From: Variovorax paradoxus
GTDB taxonomy: Bacteria; Pseudomonadota; Gammaproteobacteria; Burkholderiales; Burkholderiaceae_C
Assembly: GCF_000834655.1 (NCBI RefSeq)
Contig: NZ_JXQQ01000136.1
Location: forward strand, 27,688-91,687
Reading direction: 5' to 3'
Length of the DNA: 64,000 bases
Shown here: positions 58,358 to 64,000 of the stretch, piece after piece
Layout: every line of letters starts with the position of its first letter
Numbering within the stretch: position 1 is the stretch's first letter
Notes under the pieces: generated by a model
Databases searched by the model: none
The model's input: only the letters and a program-made list of their open reading frames with translations
What the model was told of the DNA's origin: nothing
Translations under genes and position numbers: made by a program

Positions 58358-60103
58358 ATGGATTACCGCCCTCGCCCCGAAGACGTCCGCTTTCTCCTGA
58401 ACGCGGTGCTCGAAGCGCCCGCGCGGCTGCAGGCGCTCGCGCCCTTTGCCGAAGTCGACGAGGCGCTGCAATCGCAGGTGCTCGATGAGGCGGCTCGCTT
58501 CGTCGGCGAGGTGGTGGCGCCAGTCAACCGCGAAGGCGACGAAGTCGGCTGCCGCTTCGACCAGGGCGAAGTCGTTTCGCCACCCGGATTCCGCGAGGCA
58601 TACCAGGCCTTCGTCGATGGTGGCTGGCCCGCGCTTTCGGCTGCGACGGAAGACGGCGGCCAGGGCCTGCCCTCGGTGCTCGAAGCCGTGCTCTACGAAT
58701 GGCTGAGCGCGGCGAGCCACGGGCTCACGATGGCGCCGGGCCTGCTGCACGGCGCGTACGCCTGCCTCAGGCACCACGGCAGCGACGAGCTCAAGGGCCG
58801 CTATCTGCAGAAGATCGCGACCGGCGAATGGCTCGCCACCATGTGCCTGACCGAAGCGCACGCGGGCAGCGACCTCGGCCAGGTGCGCACGCGCGGCGTG
58901 CCGCAGGCCGACGGCAGCCTGCGCGTGAGCGGCAGCAAGATCTTCATTTCGGGCGGCGAACACGACCTGACGCCGAACATCGTGCACCTCGTGCTGTGTC
59001 GCCTGCCCGATGCGCCGGCGGGGCCAAAGGGCCTGTCGCTCGCGCTCGTGCCCAAGCGGATGCCCGATGGCGTGCGCAATGCCGTGCACTGCGAACGCAT
59101 CGAGGAAAAGATGGGCTTGCACGGAAGCCCGACCTGCTCGATGCGTTTCGACGACGCCACCGGCTGGCTGGTCGGCGAGGCGGGCCGCGGTCTTGCCGCG
59201 ATGTTCGTGATGATGAATTCGGCGCGCCTGCATGTGGCGTTGCAAGGCATCGGCCTGCTCGATGCCGCCTGGCAGAAGGCCGACGCGTATGCGGCCGAGC
59301 GCCGGCAGATGCGCGCGCCAGGCGCCGTGCCCGCGAGCCGCGGGGTCGAACCGGCCGACCTGATCGCCGAGCACCCCGCCGTCCGCCGCATCCTGGACAC
59401 GCAGCGCGCCTGGATCGACGGTGCGCGCACCCTCGCCTACCGCAGCGCGCTGATGCTCGACGTGGCCGCGCACGACGCCGACCCCAAGGCCCGGGAACGC
59501 GCGCAGCGCTGGTGCTCGCTGGTCACGCCAGTGCTCAAGGCGGCCTGCACGCACCAGGCCTTTCACGGCGCGAGCGAATGCCTGCAGGTGTTCGGCGGGC
59601 ACGGCTACGTGCGCGAGTGGGGTATCGAGCAGGTGGTGCGCGACGCGCGCGTGACGATGATCTACGAGGGCACCAACGAGATCCAGGCCATCGACCTCCT
59701 GGTGCGCAAGGTGCTGCCCGACGGCGGCGCGGCGATGTCGGCCGTGCTGCTCGAACTGCGCGACACGCTCGATGCATCGCGCGAGGCCGATGCCGACGTG
59801 CAGCGCCGGCTCGCGCAGCTGCGCTACCTGGGCACCACCATCGCGATGTCCGCCCACGCCAACCCGGTGCTGCCCTACGAGGTGGCCGACGACTACCTGC
59901 GCGTGGTGATGCTCACGATGATGGCCTGGGCTTGGGCACGCATCGAGGCGACGGCGGGCGGCGCTTCGGCCGAACGCGTGCGTGCGGCCGCGGCCTTCCG
60001 ACGCTGGGTGCTGCCCGAGTTCGAGATGCGCCTGGGCATCGTCAAGCGCGCCTGCGAGGCACTGGCCCTTTCGCATGCCGCGGCAGAAGGTGTCGCGCGG
60101 TAG
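58358..60103 (+). CDS. Acyl-CoA dehydrogenase (DmdC-like long form)
   Basis: A 581-residue FAD enzyme, longer than the classical 380-residue dehydrogenases because of N- and C-terminal extensions, as in the 3-methylmercaptopropionyl-CoA dehydrogenase type. MCLTEAHAGSDLGQVRTR and FISGGEHDLT belong to the FAD-binding core. The catalytic Glu is expected at about residue 436 in MIYEGTNEIQAIDL. It begins eight bases after the Bug receptor stop. It presumably oxidises an acyl-CoA intermediate of the pathway. Confidence 0.93.
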   Translation: MDYRPRPEDVRFLLNAVLEAPARLQALAPFAEVDEALQSQVLDEAARFVGEVVAPVNREGDEVGCRFDQGEVVSPPGFREAYQAFVDGGWPALSAATEDGGQGLPSVLEAVLYEWLSAASHGLTMAPGLLHGAYACLRHHGSDELKGRYLQKIATGEWLATMCLTEAHAGSDLGQVRTRGVPQADGSLRVSGSKIFISGGEHDLTPNIVHLVLCRLPDAPAGPKGLSLALVPKRMPDGVRNAVHCERIEEKMGLHGSPTCSMRFDDATGWLVGEAGRGLAAMFVMMNSARLHVALQGIGLLDAAWQKADAYAAERRQMRAPGAVPASRGVEPADLIAEHPAVRRILDTQRAWIDGARTLAYRSALMLDVAAHDADPKARERAQRWCSLVTPVLKAACTHQAFHGASECLQVFGGHGYVREWGIEQVVRDARVTMIYEGTNEIQAIDLLVRKVLPDGGAAMSAVLLELRDTLDASREADADVQRRLAQLRYLGTTIAMSAHANPVLPYEVADDYLRVVMLTMMAWAWARIEATAGGASAERVRAAAAFRRWVLPEFEMRLGIVKRACEALALSHAAAEGVAR

Positions 60104-60140
60104 ATTCCTGGCGCCCCCACGGCCGGTTACGCTCGGGGCC

Positions 60141-60632
60141 ATGCCTGCTCCCGCGAAAAAAACCTCCACGAAGAACGAGCCCGTTGCCACCGCAGCAGGC
60201 CGTTCGGACCGGCTCGACGCCCGCGTGCTCGAAACCCTGGTCGGCTACAACGCCCGCCGCGCCTGGCTGATCGTCAGCGGCGTTTTTTCGGAGCGCATGG
60301 CGCCCTACGGGCTCAAGCAGATCGACTTCTCGGTGCTCTCGCTGCTGGCGCACAACCCGGGAGCCACCTCGCGGCAGCTGTGCACCACGCTCGACATCCT
60401 GCCGCCCAACCTCGTGAGCCTGGTGGCCACGCTGGACAGCCGGGGGTTGATCGAGCGCCGTCCGCATCCGCACGACGGCCGCGCGGTGGGGCTGCATCTC
60501 ACCTCCGCCGGGGACGCGCTGGTGCGCGAAGCCGAGCAGGCCGTGGTGCAGCTGGAGGCCGATGCCAGCGCCAAGCTCACGGCGCGCGAGCGCGGGACGC
60601 TGATCAAGCTGCTGCAGAAGATCTATCTCTGA
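60141..60632 (+). CDS. MarR-family transcriptional regulator
   Basis: A 163-residue winged-helix regulator: RSDRLDARVLETLVGYNARRAW, then the HTH (ATSRQLCTTLDILPPNLVSLV) and the wing RRPHPHDGRAVGLHLTSAG. Its last residues form the dimerisation helix. It follows the acyl-CoA dehydrogenase and probably represses this cluster until a CoA thioester intermediate accumulates, as in ferulate-type operons. The start at 60141 gives a Lys/Thr-rich tail; the upstream frame is in the dehydrogenase gene. Confidence 0.9.
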   Translation: MPAPAKKTSTKNEPVATAAGRSDRLDARVLETLVGYNARRAWLIVSGVFSERMAPYGLKQIDFSVLSLLAHNPGATSRQLCTTLDILPPNLVSLVATLDSRGLIERRPHPHDGRAVGLHLTSAGDALVREAEQAVVQLEADASAKLTARERGTLIKLLQKIYL

Positions 60633-60654
60633 CCTTCGGGATCGCGAGCGGGCG

Positions 60655-61308
60655 CTACAGGCCGCGCTCCACCATGTCGATCAGCCGCTGTCCCAGCGCG
60701 TGCGTCGTCTCCGCGTCGAGCGTGCGCAGCGGCCCGTGGATGATGAGCAGCGCAAGCCCGTGCACCGCCGACCACGCGAGGAATTCGGCATTCGGGCGCC
60801 GTGACGGGTCGAGCACGCCGGCGTCCACCAGCCGGTCGATCGCCGCGCCCAGGAGCTGGAACGGGCCCATGCCGCTCGCGCCTGCGGCCGCCGGGCCCAC
60901 CTCGCCTTCGCCTTCTTCGGTGACCACGAAGGCCGTGCGGAACAGGCCCGGCTCGGCCTGCGCGAACCGCAGGTAGGCGGTGCCGATGGCGCGCACCTGC
61001 GCGCGGGCGAAATCGGCGGGCGGCTGGTCGAAATGCAGCACGGCCAGTTCGCTTTCCATCGCCTTGGCCGCGGCCGAAAGCGCCGCGCCGCGCACCGCCA
61101 GCAACAGCTCCTGCCGGCTGCCGAAATGCCGGTACGCCGCGTTGGGCACCACGCCCGCGCGCCGCGTGGCCTCGCGCAGCACGACCGCGTCCGGGCCGCC
61201 GTCGCGCGCCAGTTCGATGCCTGCCTCCAGCAGCGCACGGCGCAGGTCGCCGTGGCGGTAAGTGCTGCGGGCGGGCGGCAGGCTTTCGGGGACGTTGTTG
61301 AGCTTCAT
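60655..61308 (-). CDS. TetR-family transcriptional regulator
   Basis: A 217-residue repressor. The HTH region reads YRHGDLRRALLEAGIELARD and REATRRAGVVPNAAYRHFGSRQELL. The C-terminal ligand-binding part belongs to the TetR_C_33/WHG-type group. It is divergent from the VOC-SRPBCC-VOC-MFS run, and two closely matching palindromes lie between the two starts (61321-61365). It probably represses itself and that operon. Confidence 0.92.
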   Translation of the reverse strand: MKLNNVPESLPPARSTYRHGDLRRALLEAGIELARDGGPDAVVLREATRRAGVVPNAAYRHFGSRQELLLAVRGAALSAAAKAMESELAVLHFDQPPADFARAQVRAIGTAYLRFAQAEPGLFRTAFVVTEEGEGEVGPAAAGASGMGPFQLLGAAIDRLVDAGVLDPSRRPNAEFLAWSAVHGLALLIIHGPLRTLDAETTHALGQRLIDMVERGL

Positions 61309-61320
61309 TGAAATTCCATG

Positions 61321-61365
61321 TGGACAGTGTCCATTATCCCTGCTATTCTTTGTGGACGGTGTACA
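61321..61365. promoter_or_regulatory. Paired TetR operator-like palindromes
   Basis: Site 1 TGGACAGTGTCCA (61321-61333) is a perfect dyad with 6-base arms; site 2 TGGACGGTGTACA (61353-61365) matches it at 11 of 13 positions. Their centres are 32 bases apart, about three helical turns, so dimers would lie on the same DNA face. They lie between the TetR gene start and the first VOC gene. A -10-like CATTAT (61332-61337) overlaps site 1. Confidence 0.75.
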
Positions 61366-61446
61366 CAAAGTAGTTCCATCGTATTCGCGCACAAGCCGCT
61401 GCGCATTCTTGAAACCTCGAAACCTCTCCAGCGAAAAGGAATTGCC

Positions 61447-61881
61447 ATGAAAGTCCAGTCTTACCTGTCCTTCGAAGGCCGTTGCGACGAAGCGATCGCG
61501 TTCTACAAGAAGGCGATCGGCGCCGAAGTCGTTCAGCTCATGCGCTTCAGCGAGGCGCCCGCGGACGCCGGCATGGAAAAAGGCGACGGCTGCGCCGGCG
61601 CCATGCCCGACCCCGAAAAGGTGATGCACTCCGTGATCCGCGTCGGCGAAACCGAGCTGATGTTCTCCGACGGCCGGTGCTCCGGCCAAGCGGAGTTCAA
61701 GGGGATCATGCTGTCGATCACCGCGCCTACCGACGCCGATGCCCGCAAGTGGTTCGATGCGCTGGCCGACGGCGGCCAGGTCATGCAGCCGCTCATGCCG
61801 ACCTTCTTCACCAGCAGCTTCGGCATGCTGGCCGACCGCTTCGGCGTGGCCTGGCTGATGGTGGTGGATGCCGCCAGGTAA
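61447..61881 (+). CDS. VOC-family protein (PhnB/YjdN-like)
   Basis: A 144-residue vicinal-oxygen-chelate fold protein: VQSYLSFEGRCDEAIAFYKKAIG, MHSVIRVGETELMFSD and FGMLADRFGVAWLMV. The last is typical of the PhnB-like subgroup with an unknown role. AAGGA precedes the ATG. It is the first gene downstream of the TetR-controlled promoter. It resembles the third gene of the run (62507-62926) in layout. Confidence 0.85.
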   Translation: MKVQSYLSFEGRCDEAIAFYKKAIGAEVVQLMRFSEAPADAGMEKGDGCAGAMPDPEKVMHSVIRVGETELMFSDGRCSGQAEFKGIMLSITAPTDADARKWFDALADGGQVMQPLMPTFFTSSFGMLADRFGVAWLMVVDAAR

Positions 61882-61925
61882 GCAGTCACCCAGCCAGGCA
61901 ACCCGCCCTGCCCAGGAGCCCCTTC

Positions 61926-62453
61926 ATGTTCAAGAAAATCGTTCTCGTCATCCTCGCGCTGATCGCGATCGTGCTTGTCTACGCGGCCACCCGGCCCGAC
62001 ACCTTCCGCGTGGAACGCACGGCGCGCATCGCCGCGCCCGCCGAGAAGATCTTTCCGCTCATCAACGACTTCCACCGCTGGGGCGAGTGGTCGCCCTACG
62101 AGAAGCTGGACCCGGCCATGAAGCGCAGCTTCGGCGGCGCACCGGCCGGACAGGGCGCCACCTACGCCTGGGAGGGCAACGACAAGGCGGGCGCGGGCAA
62201 GATGGAAATCGCCGAGTCGACGCCTTCCTCGAAGGTCGCGATCAAGCTGGATTTCATCAAGCCCTTCGAAGGCCACAACATGGCCGAGTTCACGCTGCAA
62301 CCGCAGGGCGACGCCACGCAGGTCACATGGGCCATGCACGGCCCGAGCCCCTACATCGCCAAGCTCATGGGCATCTTCTTCGACATGGACCAGATGATCG
62401 GCAAGGACTTCGAAGCGGGTCTTGCCAACCTCAAGACGGCCACCGAAAAGTAA
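61926..62453 (+). CDS. SRPBCC-family protein with N-terminal membrane anchor
   Basis: A 175-residue START/Bet v 1-like protein. A short hydrophobic N-terminus (VLVILALIAIVLVYAA) anchors or exports it. The SRPBCC domain follows: RIAAPAEKIFPLINDFHRWGEWSPYEKLD, a typical opening of polyketide cyclase/dehydrase-like domains (in part: FPLINDFHRWGEW). Between two VOC genes, it may help bind or modify a hydrophobic compound. The role is unknown. Confidence 0.85.
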   Translation: MFKKIVLVILALIAIVLVYAATRPDTFRVERTARIAAPAEKIFPLINDFHRWGEWSPYEKLDPAMKRSFGGAPAGQGATYAWEGNDKAGAGKMEIAESTPSSKVAIKLDFIKPFEGHNMAEFTLQPQGDATQVTWAMHGPSPYIAKLMGIFFDMDQMIGKDFEAGLANLKTATEK

Positions 62454-62464
62454 CCGCCCCACCT

Positions 62465-62496
62465 CATTCATCCAGCGCATTCATCCAACGCATTCA
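62465..62496. repeat. Short direct repeats before the second VOC gene
   Basis: CATTCATCCAGCG, CATTCATCCAACG and a partial CATTCA lie in tandem with period 13 between the SRPBCC and VOC genes. The last partial copy overlaps AAGGA, the ribosome-binding site. Probably a slippage product without a clear role. Confidence 0.6.
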
Positions 62497-62506
62497 AGGA
62501 ACCATC

Positions 62507-62926
62507 ATGTCCCCCATCCACGCCTACCTCACCTTCGACGGCAACGCGCAGGAAGCCATGCGCTTCTACGAAAAGACCCTCGGAGGAACCATCGAGATGA
62601 TGATGACCATCGGCGAAGCGCCGGGCACCGAGCAGATGCCGGCCGACGCGAAGAATCGCATCATGCATGCGTCCCTCGCCTACGGCGAGGGCATGCTCAT
62701 GGCCTCCGACACCATGCCCGGCCAGGCCTACGAAGGCATGAAAGGCTTCGGCGTTGCGCTCACCCTCGAGACCGTCGCCGAGGCACGCCGCGTGTTCGAT
62801 GCCTTCGCCGAAGGCGGCACCGTCTCCATGCCCTTCGAGAAGACCTTCTGGGTCGAAGGCTTCGGCATGGTGACCGACCGCTTCGGCACCCCCTGGCTCA
62901 TCAACGGCGGCAAGCCGCTGGTCTAA
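62507..62926 (+). CDS. VOC-family protein (PhnB-like), second copy
   Basis: A 139-residue VOC protein: IHAYLTFDGNAQEAMRFYEKTLGG, HASLAYGEGMLMASDTM, and FGMVTDRFGTPWLINGG. It shares the family and several motifs with the gene at 61447 (DGNAQEAMRFY versus EGRCDEAIAFY; DRFG), so the two are paralogues. An intrinsic terminator follows its stop. Function unknown. Confidence 0.87.
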   Translation: MSPIHAYLTFDGNAQEAMRFYEKTLGGTIEMMMTIGEAPGTEQMPADAKNRIMHASLAYGEGMLMASDTMPGQAYEGMKGFGVALTLETVAEARRVFDAFAEGGTVSMPFEKTFWVEGFGMVTDRFGTPWLINGGKPLV

Positions 62927-62936
62927 AAAACAGAAC

Positions 62937-62955
62937 GCCGCAGCGGCGGCTTTTT
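62937..62955 (+). terminator. Weak intrinsic terminator after the second VOC gene
   Basis: GCCGC (62937-62941) and GCGGC (62946-62950) form a short stem with an AGCG loop, followed by TTTTT. It separates the VOC-SRPBCC-VOC group from the MFS gene that starts 15 bases later. Partial read-through is likely because the stem is short. Confidence 0.65.
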
Positions 62956-62969
62956 CAGGAATCCACTCC

Positions 62970-64000
62970 ATGACCGAAACACTCGACAACCGGAAGCGCT
63001 GGCTCGCATTGATGGTGCTCTGCCTCGGCGTCCTGATGATCGTGCTCGACACCACGATCGTGAACGTGGCGTTGCCCTCGATCCGCACCGACCTCGGGTT
63101 CACCGAGACCTCGCTCGTGTGGGTGGTGAATGCCTACATGCTGACCTTCGGCGGCTTCCTGCTGCTCGGCGGCAGGCTGGGCGACCTGTACGGCCACCGC
63201 AAGCTCTTCCTGATCGGCCTCGTGCTCTTCACCGTCGCCTCGCTGGCCTGCGGCCTGGCGAACTCGCAGGTGCTGCTGGTGGCGGCGCGCGCGGTGCAGG
63301 GGCTGGGCGGCGCGGTGGTCTCTGCCGTCTCGCTGTCGCTCATCATGAATCTCTTCACCGAGCCGGCCGACCGCGCCAAGGCGATGGGCGTCTACGGCTT
63401 CGTCTGCGCGGGCGGCGGCAGCATCGGCGTGCTGCTGGGCGGGCTGCTCACGAGCTCGCTCAGCTGGCACTGGATCTTCCTGGTGAACCTGCCGATCGGC
63501 GTGGCGGTGTACGCGCTCTGCGTGGCGCTGCTGCCCAACGCGCGCGGCCAGGCGCATGGCGAGAAGCTCGACGTGGCCGGCGCAGTCACCGTCACGCTGT
63601 CGCTCATGCTCGCGGTGTACGGCGTGGTCAACGGCAACGAGGCCGGCTGGGGTTCCACGCAAACGCTGGGCCTGCTCGGCGCGGCCGTGGTGCTGCTGGC
63701 CGCCTTCATCGCCACCGAGGCGCGCGTGGCGCACCCGCTGATGCCGCTCGGCCTCTTTCGCCTGCGCAGCGTGTCGGTGGCCAACGTGGTGGGCGTGCTG
63801 TGGGCCGCGGCGATGTTCGCGTGGTTCTTCATCTCGGCGCTCTACATGCAACTGGTGCTGAACTACACGCCGATGCAGATCGGCCTCGCGTTCCTGCCGG
63901 CCAACATCATCATGGCGGTGTTCTCGCTTGGCCTATCTGCCAGGCTGGTGATGCGCTTCGGCATCCGCAAGCCGCTCGCGGCCGGGCTGTGGCTCGCGGC
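62970..64000 (+). CDS. DHA2-family MFS drug exporter (3' end outside window)
   Basis: The visible 343 residues cover roughly the N-terminal two thirds of a 14-helix EmrB/QacA-type transporter. VLMIVLDTTIVNVALPSIR is the DHA2 motif D signature near helix 1; GGRLGDLYGHRKLFLIG is motif A, and AARAVQGLGGAVVS is motif B. AGGA precedes the ATG. It is probably under the same TetR control as the VOC genes. The exported compound is unknown. Confidence 0.92.
   Translation, partial: MTETLDNRKRWLALMVLCLGVLMIVLDTTIVNVALPSIRTDLGFTETSLVWVVNAYMLTFGGFLLLGGRLGDLYGHRKLFLIGLVLFTVASLACGLANSQVLLVAARAVQGLGGAVVSAVSLSLIMNLFTEPADRAKAMGVYGFVCAGGGSIGVLLGGLLTSSLSWHWIFLVNLPIGVAVYALCVALLPNARGQAHGEKLDVAGAVTVTLSLMLAVYGVVNGNEAGWGSTQTLGLLGAAVVLLAAFIATEARVAHPLMPLGLFRLRSVSVANVVGVLWAAAMFAWFFISALYMQLVLNYTPMQIGLAFLPANIIMAVFSLGLSARLVMRFGIRKPLAAGLWLA

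Noticed and set aside
62465..62496. CRISPR-like or iteron repeat
   Set aside because: Only two and a half 13-base units without spacers; best seen as slippage.
1..64000. tRNA, rRNA, CRISPR, insertion sequence or prophage
   Set aside because: No cloverleaf T-arm sequences outside coding regions, no regular spacer array, no transposase or phage genes were seen; short tRNAs could still be missed by eye.

Overview
The window is about 64 kb of GC-rich, gene-dense bacterial chromosome. Gene content and order point to a betaproteobacterium of the Burkholderiales, most likely Comamonadaceae and Variovorax-like. The clues are the layout of the cox/ctaG/coxC/SURF1/ctaA/cyoE/sco block with its tiny accessory genes, a Bug-type (TctC) periplasmic receptor, and many LysR/MarR/TetR-controlled catabolic genes. 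This placement is inferred from gene content, not from a marker-gene alignment. I saw no rRNA, tRNA, CRISPR array, prophage or insertion sequence, and no gene-free stretch longer than about 300 bases.

Layout. (1) 1-2628: two lipoprotein genes, pth, a DUF4124-type secreted protein and a YfhL-like ferredoxin. (2) 2732-11120: a peptide-type ABC importer operon (two permeases, two ATPases, two paralogous binding proteins) ending in an amidase. (3) 11344-17061: YitT protein, LysR regulator divergent from a tautomerase, TPR protein, histidine phosphatase, Yip1-family membrane protein, alpha/beta hydrolase. (4) 17068-21458: rsmD-coaD-pxpB-pxpC-pxpA-pcp, all on the minus strand, joining CoA synthesis and rRNA methylation to pyroglutamate release and hydrolysis. 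(5) 21513-27252: lysine/arginine exporter with its divergent ArgP-type regulator, two M16 peptidases, and ftsY.

(6) 27414-31813: a repeat-containing lipoprotein of unknown function, a NarL-type regulator with a hybrid histidine kinase, and an Mpo1-like protein. (7) 31857-32898: rpoH with a perfect CIRCE operator immediately upstream, which suggests HrcA control of sigma-32. (8) 32898-43707: an AlkC/D-like HEAT-repeat protein and the complete respiratory aa3-type oxidase block, containing subunits I-III, copper chaperones (CtaG, Sco), heme A synthesis (CyoE, CtaA), SURF1 and several very small assembly or unknown proteins. (9) 43896-50356: BioC-like methyltransferase, ComF, TrmL, a small secreted protein, MaoC hydratase, an orphan ParA-like ATPase and a KefF/KefC potassium-efflux pair.

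(10) 50430-52724: a large lipoprotein made of two tandem copies of an unrecognised domain, preceded by a hairpin and an 8-codon coupled leader ORF. (11) 52741-60632: a CoA-dependent catabolic cluster (amidohydrolase, crotonase, feruloyl-CoA-synthase-type ligase, SDR, Bug receptor, acyl-CoA dehydrogenase, MarR), probably for a phenylpropanoid-like acid. (12) 60655-64000: TetR regulator divergent from VOC, SRPBCC, VOC and a DHA2 MFS exporter that runs off the window, with two matching operator-like palindromes in the shared promoter.

The least-explained items are the two lipoproteins (27414-28433 and 50484-52724), the CIRCE-rpoH arrangement, the twin TetR operators, and the GC-rich hairpin repeats that bracket the CoA ligase and SDR genes.
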